DNA of 64,000 nt from Inia geoffrensis (Eukaryota > Chordata > Mammalia > Artiodactyla > Iniidae), in contig CM070902.1 of assembly GCA_036417435.1 (NCBI GenBank), forward strand, positions 132,545,886 to 132,609,885, read 5' to 3'. Numbering within the stretch: the first letter of the stretch is position 1; each line of letters starts with the position of its first letter. Below, one piece after another: positions 46,081-58,805 of this stretch. Both the position numbers and the translations under genes were made by a program. The notes beneath the pieces were generated by a model. The model searched no databases, was not told the DNA's origin, and worked only from the letters and a program-made list of their open reading frames with translations.

Positions 46081-49000
46081 CCCGGTATTACTCTAGTCTT
46101 GTTGTTAAAAAGGTACATAAATCATGTGCAAGGTTTTTCCCATATAATGGTATGTTAAAGGATGGGCCAACCTGTCTCACTAGACATCTGGTTAGTCAAC
46201 TGGAAAGTAAAAAGACACAGGCAAGAGAATATGAGCTTGCTTCTTTTTCCCTCTGGGTAAAATATTCCAGGTTTTTGCCCTCTCTATATTTTATTTCATA
46301 TTTACTCAGATTTCATGATAAAGCAGATGAGCTTTTTTTTTTTTTTTTTTTGCCACCTTCACTCATTTTGCCATTCATGCTAGGGTTAGGGTTAGTTTTA
46401 TTAAAATTTGTTTATTTTAGTTTCTTCACCATTTGTGAGAGTTTCAGCAATCCCTTTATATGATGGAGGCTTAGATTCAGTGCTGACATTCAAGAAGTAG
46501 TTTGAGATATTCATTCATGGTCTATCCCCTTATATTCTCTCAAATTCCATCTGTTTTTATTACAAATATTGCCTCAGGGAAGGGATAATTCAGAAAGAAA
46601 TGTTTTGGATATTTTTGTTTGCAACAGCTTTTGAGTTTCAAAAAGCTAACTCCTTAAATCCTCAGGATCCAGTTTAAATTATAACAACAACAACAAAATA
46701 AAACAGATCCTTTATTCCATCCCCAAGATCAGATAATGATTCTCATGGTAGTGGGACCAAAGGGAAACATCAGAGGGAAGCAAAGGGACATTAGATGCTT
46801 GGAGGATGGTGGGTTCCAAATAAGGGCTCCATGTTCTGCCACCCTCTCTCCCACTCCCTGAGCTGGATACATGGGAGACAGACCTGAAAACCTGGATCAG
46901 ACTGGGGGAACGTAGAGGAATCTGTGAATCACTTCCTATATGAAGTGCGTGGAGGTCATAAAGTGAATCATTTTTAGTGCTCCTCTGTGTGGTGCCAGGT
47001 CATTAGACATGAGTATCTAGGCAGATATATCCAAAACAGCCTCCCAGCTTATCCCCACGCCCTCAGTGCAGCCAGGAGGAGAAGAGAAGGGGCAACGTGA
47101 GAGTCAAACCTGCAGAAGCCAGGAGCCAGGACAAAGAGGACTTAGTCCCTGGGCCTGTGGACTGAAGTCCAGGAACAGACCAGGAAGGTGGAAATCAGCA
47201 TCTCAGAGATGTCCGTGTGTGCAGAGGATGATGACCACAGACCACTTTGCCACTCTCCCCCATCCCAGACATGGAACCCTAGATGTTTGCTCCCAAGAAA
47301 CTGAGGGCCCTGGATTAACCAAGATTAAGCTTCAGTCATTTGATAGTATAAAAGAATAAGAAGTTACACTTTATACACCTGACTTTGTAAACCAACATCC
47401 ATTACTTCCTTCTAAAGAGACCATTTTTTTTAAAACTTAAACCAATTACTTTTTTGTCTGTGTTGCTATAGAAAATGCTAGTGTGGAAGTAATGGTTTGT
47501 AATCTTATTAAGCTATTCTTTTTTTTCTTTGAATTGGGAGACATATCAAGGCCAGAAAGACAAAGTGTAGGCTTTGACCTGTGTCGAGCTTGAGCGTAGA
47601 AGTGAGAGGACTAGGGAGTGAAAAGAATAATCTTATAGGAGAATCTCTGCATGAGACAGCTTAATAGAGCTTCATATTTTAGTTTCCATTTCATCCAAAT
47701 TCTGATCTCTAAGGACCAGAAACATCTGTTATCTTTCTATTCCTCACTGATGTTCTCTTAAGTGATACAGAGCAAATGCTGAAATTTTGGTGATTTGCTC
47801 AGGATTGTTGCCTGTCTCAAAGTGCCTTATAAACTGAGCCCATACTGGTAAATGAGTGATCCTTACCCAAGTTCTTAAAGCACAGCTAAGCTGCCCCAAA
47901 AGTCTAAGGGCTCCAAGCCTAAGGGCTCCATACAGAAAGGAAAAAAAAAAAATCACTCACTGACTTTCTGAGGAGTTTACAGTTTACTCAAAGAATACAT
48001 ACTGAATTTGTACTTGCAAGAACTTCCCCTATGAAGATCTAAGTCCTGAGGAGTTCTTAACTTAATGACAGGAGAATTTTTCAACTCATAGCCTATTTAG
48101 GTTTTCACTGGCCCTCTGGGACATCTACGTAATTTCCTGGCCAAAACTTGGTAACCTCCTATGTATGGCCCAGTTTCCTACTGCTTAGTGTGTAGACAGA
48201 GAGGGGGTAATATGTAGAAGTAGGCTTGTGTGCATGGGTGGAGCCAGAGATTGTCACTCCATGTAAGTGCAGATGCAGGCTCTGAACAAAAATCTTTTCT
48301 GCAAGGCCAGACATGGCATCTGCCAGGTTTAACAACACTAGGGTATAATTTGGGGAAGCAGTCAGCATCACGGATACAAGGATGTGGCCAGTGAGGTCCA
48401 GTCCATCAGAGAGAGCAAGATAGCAGGCAGTCAAAGAACAGGTATAGTAAACAGGTCAAGCAGGCTTTTGTTTTCAGGGAAATCAGTCAGCAGATTGGCT
48501 GGAGTTCATGGATAGGACTCTTCTTAAGAGCGAAATGGAAAGCAAGATGCAGGCTCATTGAGCACCTGAGCACTAGACACTAGATAGGAATTAACACACC
48601 AAAAAAAGCAAGAACTCAGGTTACAATAGGAGATCCCAAATCTGTGGGGCAGGGCTGAGCTATCAGTCAGTCAAATGGTAGTAGAGAGAAGTAAATTACA
48701 GATATTGGTAATCCCAGAAAACCAGATATTCTGCAGGGCTAACCTATTTCAGACTTCTGATATTCAGGGTAGACTACCAGAAAGACTTAGGGGATGGCAC
48801 ACACATTAGTGCCAGCCATTTCAACTGTTGCTGGAGATTGAGATAGCCCCTTTCCTGAAATGCAATGTTAAGGAATCTTCAAAATCCCCTTGAGAAGTCC
48901 TATTAAAGTGCCATCCATATGATGCTTTCTCTTCCAGGACTACTAGATTCTTATATCCCCTTGCTTTAAGATCTAAGTAAGGATGTTTCCTTGTCTGAGT

Positions 49001-49159
49001 TTCTGGCCTGTCTTCCAATGCCCTGATTTTAAATATTCCTTTCTCTTGTCTTCTTTCAGTTACTCCCTGAGTGTTAGATTTTTGTAGCAGGTGCAAAAGT
49101 TACCTGAAGAACTTAGCAGATTTCTGGTCCTCTGCCCACATTGTCTGCTTCAGTTACTC
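46081..49159. other. non-coding sequence, mixed composition
   Basis: 3 kb without recognised gene. 46750-47340 is somewhat GC-richer and holds a 97-codon frame (47066-47359) without known domain. I see no splice context or homology that supports an exon. Confidence 0.5.
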
Positions 49160-49258
49160 TGGTATAGGGTCCTGAAATATGTATTTTAACAAAAAGCCCA
49201 GGTGATAATGATGTGGGTGGTCCATGGACCACACTTTGAAAAGCACTGCTTTAAGTTA
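49160..49258 (+). repeat. MER5-like hAT remnant, 3' part
   Basis: 'gtattttaacaaaaagccca' then 'ggtgataatgatgtg' and 'ctttgaaaagcactgcttta' are the end of a MER5A-type element. Confidence 0.6.
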
Positions 49259-50530
49259 CCAAAATATCTTGGGAATTTTGACACATCATTAGCTATAGTA
49301 CAGACCTCAGACTGCTTGTTGCTCCCCATGTAGCAGCACAAATCATTCCTTATCACACCATATATTTTGATTTTGGGTGATGAAGATGGTCCCCATAACA
49401 GTATCCTGGGCCAAAACATTGAGAGTTTTAGGATATAATTCAAAATTCAAGATAGATTGCATTTTGGCTGTCTTTAATTTTATTGTTATCTATAATTTAA
49501 AGCGCAATTTATTTTTATTGAAATTTAGATCTATTCTGGGATATGAAAATGGTTTCAATTTATACTTGAAATATAAGATTATATCTTTTACTCTTCCCAG
49601 AGTGAGATATCTCTCTTTCTAGTTTATTAGAGAACTGTTCTTTCAACTGCAGGCATAAAGACAGCTGCAGACTCTTGGTATAAATTGAAAAGGAGTATTT
49701 GGGATATTTTCAGTGTCTCTTTCAGAATTGGAAGCTGGGCAACAAGCAGTCAACACATATGGGAAATATTTACATTGCCTGAGTGGGATCAAGTTTGATG
49801 TAGCATAAATAGTATTTTCAAGAGCTCCAGTTCCCCAGATTTTCCATGGCTGCAGTATATGTCTTGTCTCTACTGAGAAATATGCTAGTCTAGGGAGTAA
49901 TGAATAAGCATTCTTCCAGGCACTGCACTCATAGCCCTTTGTTTTTGGCCAAGTTTAGTGTGACTGTTTCACGTATGATTTTGTTCTTCATGAGCTGGAT
50001 TGGAAAAAATGAAAACCTGGTCTAAAATAAATAGACCAGGCACTTAACCACTAATCAGGAAACATTTGTTATAACTAGGGTCTGTAAGATCCAAATAGCA
50101 GGCTCGTGCCACCTACTAAGAGTCCAGTGCTGGTCAAAATTCTGTTCTGTGTTTATCTTTTTTAACCCAACAAGGAGGTAAGGAATCACAGAAAGGAAGG
50201 AATTGCATAAAGTAATGTATAAAGCAAATTGTGAAAAAAAAAAAAAAAGAAAATAGATAGAATTGGAACTAAATGTTCACATTTTGGGAATTTATGCAAT
50301 CTTCTTAAAAATGTTTTGATAATGGCCCTACCAGAATTTTCAGTGTTTTAAATGCTGCTGCTGTAGCATATTCAGGTAAATCATAAAGGCATATTTGGGG
50401 GTAAAGATAGGAACCAATAATGTAATATATTGCTTTCTTCCAAAAATGGTTAGGATTTGAGAGGTAACCCCAGAAAAGAAATTATAGGTGTTAAAATACT
50501 GTCACAAATGGTGTTTGCCAAATATTTTCA
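49259..50530. other. AT-rich non-coding sequence
   Basis: No gene or named repeat. A 16-base A run lies near 50235. Confidence 0.5.
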
Positions 50531-50822
50531 GCTCTCTGTTCTCTGAGCAGAAGTGATGTGTAACTTTGTTTGGCCAATGAAAAATGAGCAGAAGTGATGT
50601 GTCTCACTTCCAGGTAGAAGTTTTAGGTGCCACTGTCCAGATCACCATGTGCCCTTCCTACTGCTCTGGGATTGTGGGAGCACATATTAGGGTCCTTGAA
50701 TGAGTATGATGAGCTGAGGCTCCTGCTGACCCACAATGGACAATAGTGTAAGTCAGAAATAATTTTTGTTATGGAACTGGTTGTTTGTGCAGCATCACTT
50801 AGCCTATCCTGACTAGTAAAGA
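50531..50822 (+). repeat. old interspersed repeat, unnamed, with internal duplication
   Basis: 'ggccaatgaaaaatgagcag', then 'aagtgatgtgtctcacttcc', and the end 'cttagcctatcctgactagt' form an order I know from a common old mammalian repeat; I do not assign the name. An 18-base direct repeat (tgagcagaagtgatgtgt at 50544-50561 and 50585-50602) is not part of the usual pattern. Confidence 0.5.
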
Positions 50823-53800
50823 TATAGACATGGAGGCAAAAAAACCAAAACCAAAACCAAAACAAAATGAAACATAAAACCCCAAAACCAAAACCAAACA
50901 AACAAAAATCCCTCTTCAAGTGTTTGTATAGAAAATGGGATTTCCCAAGTAAAGAAACAGGTTGTCAATAATGCACAGTTGTGCATTGTAGGTCACTTAA
51001 GAGAGCTCTAGAGCCAGCCTGATGGAAAAAATTGTGCTTGTTCAATTTTGGAGTCAGGTCTGAATTTTAAGGAACTAAAAATGATATTAAAAAGGATCCG
51101 TGTTCATTGATATATGTATTAATGAGAAGTAACATACAATAAAACTGTCAACAATGATGATATTCGAAAATTAAGAATTGAAGTGAATGGGATAGAGATT
51201 CTACTTTTTCTTTCAAGAATTCAAACTTTTCTTTGAAAGATCTTGAAACAATTTTATATTTAAAAGTACAAATATGGGAAAATTTACTGCCATTCCCCAA
51301 TAAAAATCTGAAGCTTTAATAATTTTTAAAACTGTGTTTTAGATAAAACATGGTGATCAGGATTAAGAAAATTAAGAATATGCTTGTCCTGAAAAAGCAA
51401 CCAAAATCAAGGATTTAGAAGGAAATGTAGTATCGTAATTTACCTATATAAAAGCCAAGGCACACATGATCTACTCATAGCGTAGGTTGCTTTGAAGAAA
51501 CTTGCTCATTAACTGTAAATATAATTTTTAATTCCAATAAAGTCTAAGTATGTTAGAGTATGTTCCAATTCTTGATTCATTGCATTATCTTTTAAAATTC
51601 TCTCATTTCTTGCAGTTTTCCCCAAAGTCTATCTGAACCCTCAGAATTTTTTTCCTGAAATGAAGCCTATGTCCCCTCCTTTTTCTTTTATCCTTTTAAA
51701 ATCCCCTCTTCCTGCTTCAAGCAGTTTCTTTCCTTGATCTTCTCAGCTTTCTCTACCCATTACCCAAATTCTATAAAACTGAAGCCAAGAATGAAGCAGA
51801 GAGACTGAATATTCTTTGGAGGGAAAAAGGCCAAGAGTCAAAGACAGAAATGCTCTGTAGCAATCAAGAAGAAATAATATATGAAAACATTATAATATAC
51901 ATTTTCCTTTTGTTTTTGTCCCTATGTTTGATGTAGTTATGAGGGTTTAACTTTCAAGGAACTAGCCTTTGCTTATCCTGAGAGCAGCCCACTGGTTATT
52001 TCTATAGAGACAAGCCTCTTTTAAATGCAGATATTGTGGTTTTCCCCTAAAAGGAGCTGGAACTAATAAAAGGATGAACTATATGCTCCAGCCCAGCCCA
52101 CTATGGAGTACACACCTTAATGGTATTTTGAAAGGTATTATGACAATTTATGGATAATGTTCCAAAATGCTAATCACTCAGAAAACATTTCCAGTATGTC
52201 TTTCCTCCCAGCATCATCCCTGTTTGGCTTTATTTTCATAGGAAATATCTGATCTTGAAAAGCTACTATATTTCCTATTTCAGAAATCCAAATCATCAAG
52301 CTGATTTACGATAGTACAGTTTGAAGCTCTGTCAGACCTCATTGTCATGCACCACTGAAGTACATCAACAAATTGCACTCATCAACTAATATTTGGACTT
52401 GTGTAACTCCCTGTCATTTTTTAATTAGGCTCAAAAATGTCACTGTAGGCAAAGAACTCACTGTTTTTCTATACTTAAGAAATTCTTGTTGAAATGGAGG
52501 AATATTTTTTCCTGGCCCCATAAATTAGAGACAGTAAGATAAATAGAGAGTTGACAGATATACAAGAAGGAAAGTTAGCTCCCAGTTATATAACACCAAT
52601 AAATTATTAAAGAATGAAATTTTGTCTTAGCTGGAGGTCATAAATGTTTCAGCCTACACTATTCACTACCCTCTACATCTATGAACAAGAAATAGTACAG
52701 AATATATGAGCTTTAACTTTGTCTAGATAATGTTTGGTGCACTTGGTTGAGTATGAACTATCTCAAAAATGTATACTTCAAGAAACTGCCATTATAAAAA
52801 AAAAATAAGCTGCTGGCAATAATTCTAATTGTTCATTTACAGTAAGTTTCTGTGAAGAGGAGTCCTTAAGGAAACAAAGTTAAGCATGTGTTATGTCTCT
52901 AAACCTTAAGAGGATGGCTTCTTAGAGATATCTGCTTTGATTTGGGGACATGGTTTTTTAAAATACAGGGTCTGGATGGATACGAAGCTTACAAAACATA
53001 GCCCAGATAAATGAAGATAAGGTTAGTAGAAATTTTAAACTATATTTCCCACAGAATAATCAAAAGATAGGATAGTCCTTCCTCTTTTAATTCTGTTTAT
53101 GGTACGTGGCAAACTCTTTTCCATCACATTCTATTTTTAAACAAGTCTTCAAAGCTTTAAAATTATGAGCCTCAGTTTGTATATACTCTTTTTTAACCTT
53201 AGATAAAATATGTGACAGAATGAGATTAGGCTATTCCCTGTCACAAAAAAATAAAATGCTCTTGTGTATTCTTTGAAAAGAAGAAATTAATAGTCCCTAA
53301 GAAAGTTTTCTTTAATATTAATCCACTATCTACAGCACACTAGGTGTTGCCCAAAACACACACGCACACACACATACACAAACACACACGAAGCAGTACC
53401 TTCTTTTTGCAAATTTATGATTCATTGTCAGCATGTATCATACAAGAAAAGGAATAGCGAAGTGATAGGGGTATAAATAAGAAGATTTCAAAGGAAATTT
53501 ATTGAGGTTTCACCTGAGAAGAAAATGTTGTGATTTATTTCACAGTATGAAGTAATGATTAAGAGTTACCGTATAGCTCTTGCCATTTTCTTTAGAGAAT
53601 AGTATTCCTTATGCTGAGGGGGAAAGGCAAGTTTAATAACTTAATGAGATAACCTAAATGGATATCATAGAGAGCGGGTAAAATCATACATTCTGGAACT
53701 TTGAGGAAAAAACATTTTTACCTTTATTTTCAATGGAAGTATCTATTTTCTATGACCATTTCTATTGTTTCTTTATCTGAGTCTATTGAAGGTGGCTGTG

Positions 53801-53989
53801 TGAGACTTTCATAACATAATTTACATCTGTCAAGAGGATATCTGAATTCCATTGAAATAATAAAGTGGTGGAATGACAAAGAGATGCCATATGTAACTGA
53901 AGATTATTCTGCTGATGTTTTCAGTATCCTTTTTGTAACATTAGTTATGAAGCCAGTGGCATAACTAATAAAGTACAAAAGGAGAAAAT
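50823..53989. other. AT-rich non-coding sequence
   Basis: An A/C-rich (AACCAA)n-like stretch lies at 50838-50910 and an imperfect CA patch at 53357-53390. Otherwise no gene or named repeat in 3.1 kb, the longest stretch here without recognised features. Confidence 0.5.
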
Positions 53990-53990
53990 T

Positions 53991-54202
53991 TTTTTTTTTT
54001 TTTTTTTGGCGGTACGCGGGCCTCTCACTGCTTGTGGCCTCTCCCGTTGCAGAGCAACAGGCTCCGGACGCACAGGCTCAGCGGCCATGGCTCACGGGCC
54101 CAGCCGCTCCGCGGCACATGGGATCCTCTCCGGCTGGGTCACGAACCCGTGTCCTCTGCATCGGCCGGCGGACTCTCAACCACTGCGCCACCAGGGAAGC
54201 CC
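53991..54202 (-). mobile_element. CHR-type SINE
   Basis: Complete minus-strand copy: T tail, 'ggcggtacgcgggcctctca', body, head 'ccaccagggaagccc'. I could not find a clean target-site duplication; the left flank is A-rich and the right flank reads tataatgctttt. Confidence 0.93.
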
Positions 54203-54814
54203 TATAATGCTTTTAAAATATGCTATCTTCAAAGTGTCATTGCAGATTTTTCTTTACTTAAACATTATCTTGAGCATCTCAGAAAATTTCGATTACGTGA
54301 CCTTTCAAACGAGTAACACTGAGCCCATAACCATGTTTGTCCGTCTGTTTCATCTCATCAGTGGCTTAGTCTAATGTTGTTCTGCAACTGATAAAATAAA
54401 AATCTGCCCTCATGCACCTACTGGGTTACTCTCCTCAAAGAGCAGCCTGAGAGGTATAAGGACTGTTAGGAAGAAATATTACTTAATATTTTTATTACCC
54501 CATGGGCATTTTCATGGATAGTTGTCAACATCCAGGGGCAAGGAAGCGTCACCAAATAAACAGAAAAATATCACCTCTCACTATCATATTTCCTTCATTC
54601 CACATTACAGTTTTTCACACTTTAACATTCTGAAATTGGCATTTGTCTCAGAATTGATGTGTACATTGATATAGAAATTCACGCAAAGTTCACACAAAGG
54701 AGTCAATGTTACCCGATGTTAAAAAATATATGACAATAAACTAATGACCTTTTTCTTCCTCATTCTCTGTCTCGGCTCTATTTTCTATCCTCTTCGCCTT
54801 TCTCCCATTGAAAG
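54203..54814. other. AT-rich non-coding sequence
   Basis: Nothing recognised. Confidence 0.5.
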
Positions 54815-55000
54815 GCAACGTGGTTTATTAGAGAGACCATCGGCTGTGGATTCCAACAAATTAGGGCTTGAACGAGAGTCCTAATTGTGGACTATTTTGA
54901 TCTTCATTTTTTTTTCTCCATGGGAGAGTAATAAGGCCATTATCACAAACTGTTGTGAAGTCTAATGAAATAGCACAAAGTTTGTAGTAGAAAACAAATG
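54815..55000 (+). repeat. possible MIR remnant
   Basis: 'ggtttattagagagaccatc' and, later, 'tgttgtgaagtctaatgaaa' fit the 5' and 3' parts of MIR in order, with a diverged centre. Confidence 0.45.
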
Positions 55001-56739
55001 TAGTAAATAATAATTGGGTCCCTTTTCCAGTGCTTGGGGTGTCTACCAGGCTCCAATTCGCTGGAACTCCTTGTTTTATTTTCCCACCTTCCCTCATATA
55101 ACCCTCATTTTGTTATTGTTAAAGTAGACTTCAATGGAAAAACAAACAATACAATAACAGAGCCAGAAACCAAAAGATTATTCTTCCACATGTAGTGATA
55201 TAAGACCAAGTTAATACATTCCCAACTCAACGAAAAAGAAAACTATTTCCAGTTCATTTGTTTCTAAGTAATAAAAGCCGGGTTTTAGGTATCCAAAATT
55301 TCAGTTTAAATATCAATTTAACCTTTCCTTGAAAAACATCGAAAACAATTTGTAAGATAAAAATGCAGGAATTCTTTCTCAATATCTATAAAATACAGAC
55401 ATATTAATGGCAGAATCCAATCAAGTCACTTCTTAAAAATACCACATTAGTCAGGAAAACATCAGATCTCTGTAATATTCCAACCCCTACCCTACCTCAA
55501 ACTTCAGTAACAAGCCCTCTAGTCCAAATAATTTAGAATCTCTTGGTCCCTTATCCAGTTTTGAAGGAGATGACAGGCTGAGAAAAGGAAGTGAAGGATT
55601 ATTAACTCTTGGCTGTATAAGGGTCTTTATCCCTTTTATAGCAATCATAGGAACAGCTTGGGCTGAGAACCTTAAAATCTGGCAGCTCCTCCTACCCATG
55701 CATTGTTGACATCAGACAGTGGAGGCTTGTGAACCAAAGTTTGATATTCTGCTTGTTTGGGTTTTAGTCAATTTTGCTTTAAGCTTTGAAATGTTTATTG
55801 TGGCAGGCTCTATCTAGAACATTTCTACTTGGTGTATCTTAGTTAATGGGAAATTTGTAGTTAGGCAACAATCATTAAATATTCATATCCAAATCATTGC
55901 CATCTTTCCTGGTTTTTGGCAGTCAGAATCTGAAACAAGGCTATTTATTTGTATGCTATTTTCTCAACTCAGAAGGTATCTTTTAGGAACTGTCCAGATT
56001 TTGTTAATTTTGCATTTACTGTAATTTGACTATACAATTTATATCTATTCCAAAAATAGGAGAGATGTTTCCAATTAATAAGGCATGATGGAAAAAATTA
56101 GTGAAGAATCAACTTCTGTACACACATGAAAGCCCAAAATCAAAACTAAAAATAACTTATAGTATTTCTTTGCTTAAGGACACTCAGCTTACTGTATCTA
56201 TGTCTAACATTAAATCTGCTTTCATCCATTCCCACATTAACTACTTAATGCATTAACTACTTAATGTTTACTTGGTTACACTGATTCACCGCCAGAGAGT
56301 GATTAGTATCAATTCCCTGAGAAAAGGGTTCCCTACTGCATGTGGTGAGGCATGTAGCACGAAACTGGTCCCTTATACTAACATCCTGAATCAAAGATGT
56401 GACGTTTACTCATGGGGTTTTTAAAAAAATAATTTAGAGCATATTCCAAAGTATCACTATAATATCATTCCTGTGTAGCTGAGAAATTTTCTAGAACTGT
56501 AATCTGTGTTAATTAAGTTTGAATATCTAGTCTACTTTTTAAAAATATATGTATGGGACTTTCTAAGAGCCTTTTCTCTGTAGCAACCTTTTTATTAATT
56601 TTATGGTTCTTACTTGTATCAGAACTTTTCCAGTTTCAGTTATAATTATAGCCAACATCAGCAAAAAAAAAAAAAAAAAAAGAATTTATTAGATCACAAA
56701 ATTGAGAAATCCAAGGATAGCTCAGGCTTCAGGCATGGT
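55001..56739. other. AT-rich non-coding sequence
   Basis: No gene. A perfect 16-base tandem duplication (cattaactacttaatg) lies at 56235-56266, and an A run of about 20 bases near 56663. Confidence 0.5.
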
Positions 56740-57500
56740 ATATCAATTTGGGTCTAATTAGGAGAGAGAAACCACATAGTAATTTGAACAGGGAAGGTTT
56801 AATGTAAAGAATTATTAACTGTAACAGAGGATTAGTGTATCAAGTGATTGGCTTGTAAAAAGTAAAAAGAACTCTCAAGAATATAGGTATAGCAGATATA
56901 AAGAGCAGCCAGGACCCCGAGAGGTGTGATTGATTGCCCAAGCAAACACCCACCCCTCCCAAATCCCCATCCCCCGCCTAGATCCAGACCTCTTTGGAGA
57001 GGGCATGGCCTTGACTCACTAGATGGTTGAGCATCACTCTGGTGTGGCACTGGCAGAACTTCCTGAAAGTCCTCCCTTTGGAACTTGTCTGAAATGTGCC
57101 CTCCAGAGTGCCAGAAAATCCATGGAGCGGTGTCTCTCTGGGTGTACTCTGCTACAAAAGGGCCTGAGGAGGTATGGGGAAAACTGCTGGCCACTGAATA
57201 TTAGGACCAGTGTGTACTGCAGATGCTTGATACAGAAGAAGCTGCCAGAGCTGCAGATGCTGGGCACTGAGGGCTTTGTACACTGGAAGGGCTGGGAGCT
57301 GGAGGAGGGGCAAGTGCTGTAGGAACCTGCAGAGCCAACACTTAGGAACCAGGAAGCAACACCCGCTTTCTTCTGCACTGTCTCTCTCACGCCCTCTACT
57401 GACAGAGTTTCAACATGGTGCCAACTGGCAAAGGAAACTTTCAGAGGGACATATCTATTTTCACAGAGCATTCAAAAAGGATGGATTTAGAGCAAACGTG
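56740..57500 (+). repeat. probable old interspersed repeat, GC-raised, unnamed
   Basis: The block starts 'ggagagagaaaccacatagt' and 'aacagggaaggtttaatgta', passes through a GC-richer middle (56920-57340) and ends with 'catggtgccaactggcaaag' and 'ctattttcacagagcattca'. The ends remind me of an old mammalian repeat. Overlapping open frames of 99-145 codons on both strands have no recognised domain, and their presence on both strands argues against coding. Confidence 0.4.
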
Positions 57501-57741
57501 GTGAGATCCCAAGATTCAAATGATGTCAGCAGGATTTGCTAAATACTGTTTCTTAGTCTTTCTTTCCTCTGGGTGGCTTCATTCTAGGCTGGCTGCCTCC
57601 ATATTATGGTACGATGAATTCAGGAACTTAGCAGCCAAAGAGCTTTTCCTTTTAGCAGTTGTAACAAAAATCCTATTATTATTGTTGATTCATATTTGTC
57701 TGACTTTATCCACATGCCATCCCCAAATCAGTGTGGCTGGG

Positions 57742-57781
<40 letters not shown>

Positions 57782-58179
57782 TTTTCCCTCATCTGGCATT
57801 ATGTTTCTGCTTCCCTTACCCTTACCCTCATCAGACTGATATTACCAGACTAAGGCAGGTTGTACTGGGTAGGCCAAAACAAGTTTGGATAAATAGAGGT
57901 ACTAGCTGAAGAGTAAAACTTCAGAATTTCTTGCATGCCTTAAAAATGTACCTTATGCCCTTTTGAGATTCTTCATTTTCTTAAATCATTTTTATAAGAT
58001 TCTAGAGCTTGAATAAAATTAAGACCATCTAGCTTAATCAAGTCCCTTGAGCTTACACCAAGAAGAAAAACTACAAAGACAAAATAATAGTGTCTGAATT
58101 AAGTCTTGAATCCAGGATTTTTGTTAAAACAGAATAAAAAACTGAAATGTAACTTTTTTTTCAAAGATGAGAGGATGTA
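57501..58179. other. non-coding sequence with a TG microsatellite
   Basis: Contains (TG)n at 57744-57780; otherwise AT-rich with nothing recognised. Confidence 0.5.
57744..57780. repeat. (TG)n microsatellite
   Basis: About 18 uninterrupted GT units. It accounts for the valine/cysteine run in the open frame crossing it. Confidence 0.95.
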
Positions 58180-58805
58180 TTTATTTAACTAAGCATTCTC
58201 ATAGCAATAGCAGTACATATGTGCCATCTAATACATCTCAGAAAAAAAAGGAAGGAACTACTGATATACGCAAAAAGTGGGGTGGATTTTAAAGGCATTA
58301 TGCTGAAAAAAGCCAATTTCAAAAGGCTGCCTACAGTGTGATTCAATTTTATAAAATATTCTTGAAATGTGTCACAAAATTATACTGACAGAGAACTGAG
58401 ATGTGATTGCCAGCACTTGAAGTTTGAGAGAGGGTTGACTATAAAGGGGTAGCATGAAGGAGTTTCTTTTGGGTGATTGGACAGTTCTGTATCCTGATTA
58501 CCAAGGTGGTTCAACAAATCAATACATGGGATAAATTTCATTTCATGGGACTAACTATACTATACCAACACCACCCCACATGTACACAAATGAATGCATG
58601 CAAAAACTGGCAAAGCACGAATAAGGTCTGTATTTTTATTAATGGTATTGTACAAGTGTTAATTTTCTGGTTTTGATCACTGTACTATGGTTTTCAAAGA
58701 TGTTTATCTTTAGGGGAAGCTAGGTAGAGAGTACATGGGAAATCTCCATGATTTTTTGCAACTTCCAACGCAAGGGTAAAATTATTTCAAAATAATGGTT
58801 AAAAG
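58180..58805 (+). repeat. ancient L1M 3' end
   Basis: 'ctacagtgtgattcaatttt', 'ggttttgatcactgtactat' and the end 'ggtaaaattatttcaaaata' are in the order of old L1M 3' UTRs. It resembles the 20.1-21.2 kb element in type but is another insertion. Confidence 0.65.

Noticed and set aside
46381..46396. Telomere-like TTAGGG units
   Set aside because: Only about two units are present in AT-rich sequence; far too short to be an interstitial telomere block.
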